Assembly: GCA_009885665.1 (NCBI GenBank)
Contig: VFKI01000010.1
Location: forward strand, 1 to 12,426
Length of the DNA stretch: 12,426 nt
Direction of reading: 5' to 3'
Source: Gammaproteobacteria bacterium
Lineage (GTDB): Bacteria > Pseudomonadota > Gammaproteobacteria > DSM-16500
Below the pieces are notes generated by a model. The model saw only the letters and a program-made list of their open reading frames with translations, ran no database searches and was not told where the DNA came from. A program made the translations under genes and the position numbers. Positions 5,603 through 12,426 of this stretch are shown here, piece by piece; the stretch's first letter is position 1, and each line of letters opens with the position of its first letter.

Positions 5603-6391
5603 ATGAATGGACGTCGTGTAGGCTCGAAATGTTATCTTTTTATCGCCTGGTTATTGGCGATAAGCGTGTTGTTGTCTGCTCAAGTGGCATGGGCTGTGGA
5701 TCAAATCGGCCAAGTTGTTTGGGTTAAAGGCGTGGTGCACGCTATTTCAGCCAGCCAAACACGCGAGTTACAGCGCCGTTCGCCGATTTATGTCGGCGAT
5801 ACATTGGAGACCGGTGTAGATGCGACCGGTCAAATCGTGTTTACCGATGGTAGTCAATTGTCATTGAAATCGAATACGCGGCTGGCACTGGATAAGTATC
5901 ATTACAATGCTAAAGGACCTGCGACGGAAAATACATTTGCGGCTGATCTTGTCACCGGTGGCTTTCGTACCGTCACGGGCTTGATTTCACAGACCCATCC
6001 AAAAGGCTATGCGGTTAAAACACCCGTTGCCACTATCGGGGTGCGCGGCACGGATTACGCCTTATTTTTTCAAAAATGTAACGCAGCGGCCAATCAAGTT
6101 CATCAACAGTGTGGTTTATCTCTACGCTTGGATCGAGGCGCTATTTTTGCCGTGAATGATGCGGGAAAAGTGGAGCTTAACCAAGCGAAAAGTCAGGTCT
6201 TTGCGCAAATCACCGGCTTGCATATCATGCCACAAATCGTCAACGCGCCGGCGCCCGCCTTAGTTAATCAGCCCGTGATTGTGGCGGCACCGCCTGCGCC
6301 TCCCACCAATACCCCGCCGCCCACGGGTGGCGGCACAGTGCCGACGGGCACAAGTGGCAGCAAGAACACCGCAACGTTTTGCATTCATTAA
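5603..6391 (+). CDS. Exported FecR-domain protein
   Basis: A 262-residue secreted protein. A signal peptide with a basic start (MNGRRVGSK) and a long hydrophobic core ends at AWA (residue 31). The FecR domain spans about 34-155: VKGVVHAIS, the block PIYVGDTLETGVDATGQIVFTDGSQLSLKSNTRL (split by a loop), GGFRTVTGLI (119-128) and the hallmark TPVATIGVRGTDY (140-152). The tail (about 215-243) is proline/alanine-rich and likely extended. Four cysteines are present; C159 and C170 lie in a loop after the FecR motif and may form a disulfide. There is no sigma factor or anti-sigma transmembrane helix beside it, so this is not the classical iron-citrate FecR but the periplasmic type often found near CHASE2 cyclases and surface proteins. 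A ligand cannot be inferred. It stands alone, divergent from pyrE and convergent with birA. Confidence 0.85.
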   Translation: MNGRRVGSKCYLFIAWLLAISVLLSAQVAWAVDQIGQVVWVKGVVHAISASQTRELQRRSPIYVGDTLETGVDATGQIVFTDGSQLSLKSNTRLALDKYHYNAKGPATENTFAADLVTGGFRTVTGLISQTHPKGYAVKTPVATIGVRGTDYALFFQKCNAAANQVHQQCGLSLRLDRGAIFAVNDAGKVELNQAKSQVFAQITGLHIMPQIVNAPAPALVNQPVIVAAPPAPPTNTPPPTGGGTVPTGTSGSKNTATFCIH

Positions 6392-6396
6392 TTCAT

Positions 6397-6455
6397 TATC
6401 TATTACAAAAGATAGGGTAGGGGGACTAAAGTACGCGGCAAACTGCATGAGATGA
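6397..6455. repeat. Partial copy of the dispersed repeat, after fecR
   Basis: Six bases past the fecR stop begins a 59-base stretch that aligns with 3992-4049 of repeat copy 2 with few differences and a one-base gap. The last 26 bases (6430-6455 against 4024-4049) are identical. The terminal inverted repeats of the 3771-4080 element are not present here, so this is a fragment or a module shared by different repeats. The rest of the 159-base gap (6456-6550) holds no clear gene or terminator. Confidence 0.65.
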
Positions 6456-6550
6456 GCGTCATGAGGGGAGAGCTGCGCTTCGAACCGAAGGACACCCACC
6501 CCATCGCGAAAAGTCAGGTTGCTTCTGGCCTCGTTGGTGTTTTCCCGAGA

Positions 6551-7546
6551 TTATGATGAATGGTTACAATTCATTTTATGTAAGCTTGTTTCACCGGCTG
6601 AAAAATGTTGCTGCGTGCCATCTTCTAATTGCATGATCAATTGGCCGTGTGCGTCGATGCCTTTGCCGATGCCGCTGATTTTTTGTTTGCCATTGTGCAA
6701 AGTGATGGCTTGGTTGAATAACGCGTCTGCTGACAACCACTGCGCAATAAAAGGCGTGAGGCCATTTTCGGCAAAGGTGTGTAGTGTGGTCAATAAGACA
6801 TTGATCAGTTGTATGCAAACTATATTGCGATCCATGACTTCATGCGTTATTGCTCGGACGGATGCCCACGTTTGTGCAAGCATGTTGACGTTCAGCCCAA
6901 TGCCGATGATGGCTTGTGCACGACTATGTGATTCAGCGCGAATTTCAATTAAGCTGCCGGCGAGTTTTTTTTGTTGGTATAACACATCGTTCGGCCATTT
7001 TAATTGGATAGCTGCCTCAGGTGCAAAATGTTGCACTGTTTGCAAAATAGCAAGACTCACCGCTAGGCTTAAGCCGCCCAGTGTGCTGATATCGCGCATG
7101 AACGGATAACGGCACGACATATAAATATTTTGTCCAAATGGTGAATGCCACGTCCTAGCAAAGCGACCCCGTCCGGCAGTTTGTTGTTCGGCAAGACACA
7201 GGGCGATAGGCTGTTTGCTTTTAAAACCGTGTAAAAATGCATTAGTGGAATCGATTGTTTCAAAGATTTTCAAATCGATGGCTTTTTCAATTAATCCGGC
7301 ACGAATTACCGCTTCATCGAGTAAGGTGAGTGGTTCAACCAAGCGATAGCCGCGCCCTTTAATAGCGTCGATGGCAATGCCATAGTCGATCAACTTATTA
7401 ATGGTTTTCCAAATAGTATTACGACTGACGCCGAGTGCGGCACCCAAAGTTTCACCATCGTGATAACGATCACGATGACTATCAGGATAATCTGCGCAAT
7501 TTAATAATGTGACGAGCGTGCGTAAATTTTTAGATAAGGGTCGCAT
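6551..7546 (-). CDS. birA: Biotin-[acetyl-CoA-carboxylase] ligase and biotin repressor (BirA)
   Basis: Activates biotin with ATP and attaches it to the carboxyl-carrier protein of acetyl-CoA carboxylase; the N-terminal domain allows it to repress biotin genes. The 331 residues divide into a winged helix-turn-helix (about 8-70, with GETLGAALGVSRNTIWKTINKL), the catalytic domain (about 90-260) and the C-terminal cap (about 275-323). Catalytic markers are IDSTN (98-102), the biotinyl-AMP loop GRGRFARTWHSP (125-136), KWPNDV (183-188), KLAGSLIE (194-201) and GIGLNVN (215-221). The loop reads GRGRFAR instead of the usual GRGRRGR; the arginine equivalent to E. coli R118 (R128) is kept. The gene begins nine bases after the cyclase stop without a clear ribosome site, so it is probably co-transcribed and coupled. 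Confidence 0.94.
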   Translation of the reverse strand: MRPLSKNLRTLVTLLNCADYPDSHRDRYHDGETLGAALGVSRNTIWKTINKLIDYGIAIDAIKGRGYRLVEPLTLLDEAVIRAGLIEKAIDLKIFETIDSTNAFLHGFKSKQPIALCLAEQQTAGRGRFARTWHSPFGQNIYMSCRYPFMRDISTLGGLSLAVSLAILQTVQHFAPEAAIQLKWPNDVLYQQKKLAGSLIEIRAESHSRAQAIIGIGLNVNMLAQTWASVRAITHEVMDRNIVCIQLINVLLTTLHTFAENGLTPFIAQWLSADALFNQAITLHNGKQKISGIGKGIDAHGQLIMQLEDGTQQHFSAGETSLHKMNCNHSS

Positions 7547-7555
7547 AGGGCGTTT

Positions 7556-9841
7556 TTACTTCGTGGTATGCGTATAAATGCCATCCCAATCAGCGGGTGG
7601 CGGCGTTTGTTGATATTCTGCAATGCGCTGCAAATATAGCGAATAGACTTTTGTATGAGGATGCGCTGTCGCTAATGTTTGGATGATTGCGTGGGCGGCA
7701 GGCCATTGTTGTTGTAAATATAAAGAAAAGGCTTTATGCCAGCTGTCAATTTCTGCTAAAAGTTCAGCAGAGGCTTGTTCGCGGCGACATAATGGCGCAA
7801 AAATATCGACACCTGCGTTTTTACCCTTCACGCGCACACGATCTAGTTTTTTGACGACAAAATCATCTATACCCGCTAACGTAAATTCAGTGACCATTAA
7901 GCCGACGCCATAATATTTTGTCAAGCTTTCCACGCGTGAAGCAAGATTTACCGCATCACCCAATACGGTGTAGCTGCGACGAAATTTGGAACCCATGTCG
8001 CCAACACTCATCGTGCCGGTGTTTAAGCCAATGCCAATATTTACTTCCGGCCACCCCTTGGCGTGAAATTCTACGTGTAATTCTTTAACTTTTTGTTGCA
8101 TAGCAAGTGCGGCGCTGATGGCGTGTCGCGCATGGGCAGGGTCGGTCATCGGTGCACCCCAAAAGGCCATGATCATGTCGCCAACATATTTATCAATCGT
8201 GCCATTATGATTAAAAATAATTTCCGTCATGGGGGTAAAAAAATGATTGAGCAGCTCCTTTAGCGCTGCAGCGGTCAATCCTTCCGAAATTGTGGTGAAA
8301 CTGCGAATATCCGCAAATAATACCGTCATTTCGCGGCTTTCACCCAATAGGCTCACTTGGTCATTAGCGGATAACATTTCATCAATGTGTTTGGCGGGTA
8401 CATATTGGCCAAACATTTCATGTAAACGTTCGCGTCGGCGTGATTCAAAAAGATAACCATAAATCATATTAATAAACGCCAGCAGCACATTGAATACGAT
8501 TGGGATCAATACCGTTAACAAAAAGCTGGTTTTAGTCCACAATAAATAACTCGCAAACATAAAACAAGCCGGAATACCGATAACAAATAAACTCAGCGCA
8601 CGCGGTCCAAAACGTGGAAATAAGAAGATAAATAATAAGCCAGGAAAAATCGTCAACAAAATTTCAAAGCCCTGCGCCCAATCGGGTTGAATGGAAAATA
8701 CATCATCCAAAATGCCAGCGGCCATGGTGGCTTGGATTTCGATGCCCGGAAAAACATTTTGAATGGCGGTGGGTTTTAAGTCGCCTAAACCGGTGGCGGA
8801 AGTGCCAATAAATACAATTTTACCTTGTAAAGCATCAGGAGCTAGACGGCCTTCTAATATATCAATCACAGAATAGGTCGGAAAAGTGAAGCTGCCACCG
8901 CGAAAGGGGACGAGCGCTTGACCTTCTCGATCAGTGGGAATGATGTGTTGACCCAATTGGATGGATTCGAGGCGCGTTTCATTAAGGTATTGGCCAGTAT
9001 GTAATTGAATAGCGCTTAATAAATAGGTTGATACGGCTGCGAGCGCCAGTGAGGGATAAAGACCATTTTGATAGCGGATGAGGAGCGGCACGCGACGAAT
9101 GATGCCATCTTCATCAGGATAAACATTGATAAAGCCATTGTTTTTAGCAGTTTGTTGTAAGGGCGCGATGTTGGCAAGAAAGCCGGGTAGGGTGATTAAA
9201 TAATGCAGTTTACTGTTAGCGGGCAAGGTGAGTAGGGGGGCTGACAGCGTACCAACAGCGCTGGATGTGGGGGAAAAGCTGACGCCTAAAATGACATCCA
9301 ATTTTTTGAGGCTGACAGCAAATTTAGCATCTGCATCAAAATCAGCGGTAATTTTTTGTAAAAGCGCATTGATCGCAGGCGTGGCTAATTTTTCTTTATT
9401 TAATTTGGTGGCGACAAGTGTGGCGATATTATTTTCTGGTTCAGAAAAAATCACATCAAAAGCGGCAACCACTACGCCATCTTGCTGTAGCTTATCAATC
9501 AATTCGGCCAACTTATCGCGCGACCATGGCCAACGTCCAATTTTGGCGAGACTTTTGTCATCGATATCGACAATGGCGATAGGTGAATTGCTCGGTAAGG
9601 GGTGGGTAAATAAATGCGTGCGCAGTTGCATGTCATAGGCGAGGTTGGTCAGGCTGGTAATGAAATGCCGGACAGGCACAAATGGCGTGATTTGCATCCA
9701 GAGACAGAGTGCTAACAAAAGAAAACCCGATAAAATGGGAATGCGTTTGTTCGCGACAGATGCGCCAGATAAACTTTTTATGATGCGTTTGCTAGACATT
9801 GAGTGCCAGACCGTTATAATGACCAAAGGAGCTTGAGTCAT
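7556..9841 (-). CDS. CHASE2-domain class III adenylate cyclase
   Basis: Membrane sensor that should make cAMP from ATP in response to a periplasmic signal. Numbered from the longest frame (761 residues): membrane helix about 36-55, periplasmic CHASE2 domain about 65-375, three membrane helices about 391-410, 414-432 and 440-462, and the cyclase domain about 500-685, followed by a 75-residue helical tail. Metal aspartates are D511 (LFADIRSF) and D555 (KYVGDMIMAFWG). K551 and D629 are the adenine-choosing pair, and N632 and R636 complete the site (LGDAVNLASRVE), so ATP is the expected substrate. Neither the ATG at 9839-9841 nor the one at 9797-9799 has a ribosome site. The second gives a 747-residue protein that still keeps every domain, and it avoids most of the overlap with the tpsB promoter, so I lean to it. 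The gene heads a unit with birA. Confidence 0.93.
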   Translation of the reverse strand: MTQAPLVIITVWHSMSSKRIIKSLSGASVANKRIPILSGFLLLALCLWMQITPFVPVRHFITSLTNLAYDMQLRTHLFTHPLPSNSPIAIVDIDDKSLAKIGRWPWSRDKLAELIDKLQQDGVVVAAFDVIFSEPENNIATLVATKLNKEKLATPAINALLQKITADFDADAKFAVSLKKLDVILGVSFSPTSSAVGTLSAPLLTLPANSKLHYLITLPGFLANIAPLQQTAKNNGFINVYPDEDGIIRRVPLLIRYQNGLYPSLALAAVSTYLLSAIQLHTGQYLNETRLESIQLGQHIIPTDREGQALVPFRGGSFTFPTYSVIDILEGRLAPDALQGKIVFIGTSATGLGDLKPTAIQNVFPGIEIQATMAAGILDDVFSIQPDWAQGFEILLTIFPGLLFIFLFPRFGPRALSLFVIGIPACFMFASYLLWTKTSFLLTVLIPIVFNVLLAFINMIYGYLFESRRRERLHEMFGQYVPAKHIDEMLSANDQVSLLGESREMTVLFADIRSFTTISEGLTAAALKELLNHFFTPMTEIIFNHNGTIDKYVGDMIMAFWGAPMTDPAHARHAISAALAMQQKVKELHVEFHAKGWPEVNIGIGLNTGTMSVGDMGSKFRRSYTVLGDAVNLASRVESLTKYYGVGLMVTEFTLAGIDDFVVKKLDRVRVKGKNAGVDIFAPLCRREQASAELLAEIDSWHKAFSLYLQQQWPAAHAIIQTLATAHPHTKVYSLYLQRIAEYQQTPPPADWDGIYTHTTK
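9793..9820 (+). promoter_or_regulatory. Promoter of the TpsB-family gene
   Basis: TAGACA (9793-9798, five of six to consensus) and a perfect TATAAT (9815-9820) are 16 bases apart. Transcription would begin near 9827 and give a leader of about 40 bases before the ATG at 9869. The promoter sits within the first codons of the longest cyclase frame on the other strand. The overlapping text GTTATA also reads as TATAAC on the minus strand, so a divergent cyclase promoter could share this site. Confidence 0.55.
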
Positions 9842-9868
9842 TGTAAGTGATAACGGACTAAGGATGGT

Positions 9869-11605
9869 ATGAAAAAATCACACGCGCTTCATCTATTATT
9901 ATTATTGACAGGTTGTACTTTGAGTCCACTGGCTACGGCTGATATTGCAGCTGATAATGCCGCACTCAAAGCCGCATTGCCAGGCAGCACTTTGCCAGGC
10001 GTCATCGGTCGCCAGTTCGAGTCCCCCGCTATAGCAAAGCCGGTGCCCGCCGCACCCAAGCCACCCGAAGCCAAGCAACCTCCGCTTGGCGCAGAAGCGG
10101 CTAAAATCAAATTCAAACTTGTAAAAATTATTTTGACGGGTAACCATGTCTATACAGATAAACAATTGTCAGAAGTTTATCAGGCTAAATTACATCATCA
10201 AATTTCTGTGTCACAATTACAGGACATTACGCAAGATATCACGAATTTTTACCGTAATAATGGTTATATCCTCACGCGTGCTATCTTGCCGCCGCAGCAA
10301 GTGAAGGATGGCATCGTAAAAATACAAATTCTCGAAGGCTATATCAATGAAGTGAATGTAACAGGCACGCCAGGCAAGGCGCGCACGATCGTGCAGCGTT
10401 ATGGTGAAAAAGCGATTGCTGAACGACCACTGCGCATAGCGCGACTGGAGCATTATATTTATCTGGCGAATGCGGTGCCAGGCGTGTCGACGCGTGCGGT
10501 ATTGGAACCCGCTAAGCATGCGGTAGGTGCGTCAGACTTGACGCTGGTGACGGAACGCAAGCTGGTGAATGTCAGTCTTAATTATGATAATTATGGCACG
10601 CGTTATATTGGTCCAAATCAATTTTCGGCCAATGTTAATTTTAATTCCATCGCCTTGTCAGGCGATCAATTCCGGATTGCCTATGCGACGGTTCCAGCAC
10701 GTCCTAAAGAAATGCAATTTTATGATTTTTCTTATGCGATGTTGGTAGGTTCAGAAGGTGCCAGCGTAACGGTGGGTGGAAATAGCTCCGCTACCCGGCC
10801 ACAGTTCACGCTAACAGATGTGAAGTTGAACGGTGATGCAGCAACCTATTATTTCCTTGTGAATTATCCGTTAATGCGTACACGGGATTCAGCATTATTG
10901 CTGGATGGGGGTTTGCATTATGCGGATAGTGCAACAAATGTTTTAGGGCAGTTACTGTACGATGATCATCTGCGTACGATAAGCGCAGGTATGACATATA
11001 ATTTCGCGGATCGTTGGCGCGGTTCCAACATGCTGGCCGCGCATGTTGAGCAAGGTTTGAATGTGCTGGGTGCAAGCCATAATACGAACTCTACCAAAAC
11101 CTCACGTTTTGGCGGCGATGCCAGTTTCACTAAGTGGACACTCAACGTTAATCGCCTGCAGGCATTATTTGGTCGTTTGTCAGCGATGTTAACGGCCGCA
11201 GGGAGTTATGCTTTTCAACCATTATTATCCTCAGAACAATTCTCTTTTGGCGGGAGTCAGTTGGGGCGCGGCTATGATTCAGCTGAAATCATTGGTGACA
11301 ATGGGTTAGCAGGCAGTGTTGAAATTCGCGCAGATTTTACACCAAAAGCCCGCTTGATACAGACGGTACAGCCTTATGTGTTTTATGATGAAGGTGCTGT
11401 TTGGAATCGCAGAACCGTTGCGAACACTAAACAAAAACAAAGTGCCGCATCGATAGGGGCTGGCGTACGGTTTAGCTTTAATCAATATGTTGGTGGCAAT
11501 TTGATGATAGCGCAACCGCTGACGCGCATCGTCTCGGCGACGCAATTGGCGGGCGAAAATCCACGTGCACCCCGTGCGTTTTTTCAGATTACCGTGAATG
11601 GGTGA
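9869..11605 (+). CDS. Two-partner-secretion outer-membrane transporter, ShlB/FhaC/TpsB family
   Basis: A 578-residue outer-membrane protein of the type that exports a large TpsA exoprotein (haemolysin, adhesin) from periplasm to surface. After the signal peptide comes a proline/alanine-rich linker (about 50-75), a first POTRA domain (about 82-157, with ITQDITNFYRNNGYILTRAILP and GIVKIQILEGYI), a second POTRA (about 159-230), and a 16-strand type barrel (about 235-578). FSFGGSQLGRGYDSAEIIGDNG (split: FSFGGSQLGRGYD at 458-470) is the family L6-loop motif with RGY at 467-469. AAGGA four bases upstream fixes the ATG. Two oddities: residues 13-16 read LTGC, a possible lipobox, and the last residue is glycine (FFQITVNG), not the usual aromatic. 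No TpsA gene lies beside it. It is divergent from the cyclase and convergent with the peptide transporter. Confidence 0.9.
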   Translation: MKKSHALHLLLLLTGCTLSPLATADIAADNAALKAALPGSTLPGVIGRQFESPAIAKPVPAAPKPPEAKQPPLGAEAAKIKFKLVKIILTGNHVYTDKQLSEVYQAKLHHQISVSQLQDITQDITNFYRNNGYILTRAILPPQQVKDGIVKIQILEGYINEVNVTGTPGKARTIVQRYGEKAIAERPLRIARLEHYIYLANAVPGVSTRAVLEPAKHAVGASDLTLVTERKLVNVSLNYDNYGTRYIGPNQFSANVNFNSIALSGDQFRIAYATVPARPKEMQFYDFSYAMLVGSEGASVTVGGNSSATRPQFTLTDVKLNGDAATYYFLVNYPLMRTRDSALLLDGGLHYADSATNVLGQLLYDDHLRTISAGMTYNFADRWRGSNMLAAHVEQGLNVLGASHNTNSTKTSRFGGDASFTKWTLNVNRLQALFGRLSAMLTAAGSYAFQPLLSSEQFSFGGSQLGRGYDSAEIIGDNGLAGSVEIRADFTPKARLIQTVQPYVFYDEGAVWNRRTVANTKQKQSAASIGAGVRFSFNQYVGGNLMIAQPLTRIVSATQLAGENPRAPRAFFQITVNG

Positions 11606-11618
11606 CGACGGGCGGGCT

Positions 11619-12426
11619 TTAGCGATGTGATACTGAGTATCGCATAAATATCGAGCCCAGGATCAATAATACGAATGCGATGACGATGGCGATGCCTGCC
11701 ATATCGGCAAACGCATGACGATAAATGACCAGTTGCGCGAGGGGGGCGGTAACCGACTTTGGGACGCTAGCGAGCCGCGCCAGTAGGCCGGCAAATTCAC
11801 CGCCAAAGCCAAGTGCGGCAAACCAAATTCCCATCATCATGCCGACTAAGTGCCGTGGCGCCAGTTGCGTGACGGCAGCAAGACCAATCGGCGAAATCAA
11901 TAATTCGCCAATAGTGATAAAAAAATAAGCTAAAACAATCCAGGCGGGATAGACCAGGCCATGGCTGTTAGGTACCAACGTGCTGAGTGCGAATATGGCA
12001 AATCCCAGTCCAGCAAATAAGATGGCGAGAATGGCTTTAGGGAAGGGGGAAGTATTTTGGTTGTGTCGATTTAGCATTTGCCAGCCCATCGCAAACCAGG
12101 GGCCTAATAAAATAATAAAAACCACTTCGCTGCCATAAAACCAGGTGGTGGGCATAGTCATGCTATATAGTTGGCGGTCAACCAAGCGTTCAACAAATAA
12201 ATTGACCGCAAAAAACATTTGCAAAAATAACATCCAGAAAGCAATCGCTGCAATATTCAAAAAGTTTAGTAGGATAAGTTGGTGGCGGCTTTTACCTTCT
12301 TCACGAAAGGCCAGATAAAAGACGAATATCAACAGACAAATGCCGGCAGCGGGGAGAAGGTAGATACGCAAAAGATGATTGTGTAGCATGATGCTGCATA
12401 AGCCAATCGCAACAAGGCAGCCAAGC
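11619..12426 (-). CDS. Proton-dependent oligopeptide transporter (POT family), C-terminal part
   Basis: The frame stays open to the right edge of the window (a further LGCLVAIGLCSI precedes the first visible methionine at 12387-12389), so the start and roughly the first 200 residues are outside. The visible 268 residues form many hydrophobic helices with POT/PTR2 wording: FYGSEVVFIILLGPWFA, then AWIVLAYFFITIGELLISPIG (split as AWIVLAYFF and TIGELLISPIGLAAVTQLAP) and GMMMGIWFAALGFGGEFAGLLA. This matches the C-terminal half of inner-membrane symporters that import di- and tripeptides with protons (E. coli DtpA-D). The C-terminal end is complete, stopping 13 bases from the convergent TpsB gene. 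Which peptide class it carries cannot be told from this half. Confidence 0.88.
   Translation of the reverse strand, partial: LGCLVAIGLCSIMLHNHLLRIYLLPAAGICLLIFVFYLAFREEGKSRHQLILLNFLNIAAIAFWMLFLQMFFAVNLFVERLVDRQLYSMTMPTTWFYGSEVVFIILLGPWFAMGWQMLNRHNQNTSPFPKAILAILFAGLGFAIFALSTLVPNSHGLVYPAWIVLAYFFITIGELLISPIGLAAVTQLAPRHLVGMMMGIWFAALGFGGEFAGLLARLASVPKSVTAPLAQLVIYRHAFADMAGIAIVIAFVLLILGSIFMRYSVSHR

Noticed and set aside
6470..6490. GGTTCGAA on the minus strand, resembling a tRNA T-loop
   Set aside because: No acceptor, D or anticodon stem can be built around it; the five-base CTTCG/CGAAG pairing is all there is.
6260..6499. 79-codon frame on the minus strand covering the fecR 3' end and the repeat module
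   Set aside because: Half of it is antisense to the proline-rich end of fecR, giving an arginine-rich nonsense product.
6185..6519. 14-base repeat GCGAAAAGTCAGGT at 6185-6198 and 6506-6519
   Set aside because: A single 14-base match is not unlikely by chance in a 12 kb window, and the flanks do not align.
6519..7109. 196-codon frame on the plus strand
   Set aside because: Antisense to birA, cysteine-rich and without domain signal, while birA is unmistakable on the other strand.
9228..9638. 136-codon frame on the plus strand
   Set aside because: Antisense shadow of the CHASE2 region of the cyclase; serine-rich composition typical of such shadows.

Overview
This window looks like chromosomal DNA of a gammaproteobacterium. 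YggS, ATP-type PckA, BirA and a proton-coupled peptide transporter are all of the kind found in that class. Small dispersed inverted repeats between genes would fit a lineage such as the Legionellales, but the window has no rRNA, tRNA or ribosomal-protein marker, so the placement is an inference. All nine complete genes look intact; a tenth, at the right edge, is cut by the window. I see no CRISPR array, no tRNA and no full insertion sequence.

Layout from left to right. Positions 17-149 hold a cluster of hairpins, one of which (62-86) is a good bidirectional terminator. Reading leftward, pckA (gluconeogenic PEP carboxykinase) and yggS (PLP-homeostasis protein) form a tight pair with an ATGA overlap. 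A small SseB-domain gene diverges from pckA. Next comes a secreted FKBP-type prolyl isomerase, read leftward, flanked on both sides by related inverted-repeat elements (3055-3199 and 3771-4080). Then pyrE and pyrF, also read leftward, encode the last two steps of UMP synthesis. They sit stop-to-start (TAA then ATG), and both proteins look like the two halves of the eukaryotic fused UMP synthase.

The right half carries envelope and signalling genes: a secreted FecR-domain protein (rightward), then birA and a CHASE2-domain class III adenylate cyclase (leftward, cyclase first, 9 bases apart), and divergently a two-partner-secretion outer-membrane transporter of the ShlB/FhaC (TpsB) family. A good promoter for the TpsB gene lies inside the annotated 5' end of the cyclase frame. 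Last comes the C-terminal part of a POT-family peptide transporter, convergent with the TpsB gene.

How the genes may work together: PckA, YggS, PyrE, PyrF and BirA are housekeeping. FecR protein, CHASE2 cyclase and TpsB make a plausible envelope module (periplasmic or surface sensor, membrane sensor making cAMP, outer-membrane exporter), but no TpsA substrate is visible here. The main points for a second look are the eukaryotic-like, unfused UMP synthase pair, the orphan TpsB with odd ends beside a cAMP cyclase, and the nested palindromic repeats around the FKBP gene, part of which recurs after fecR.
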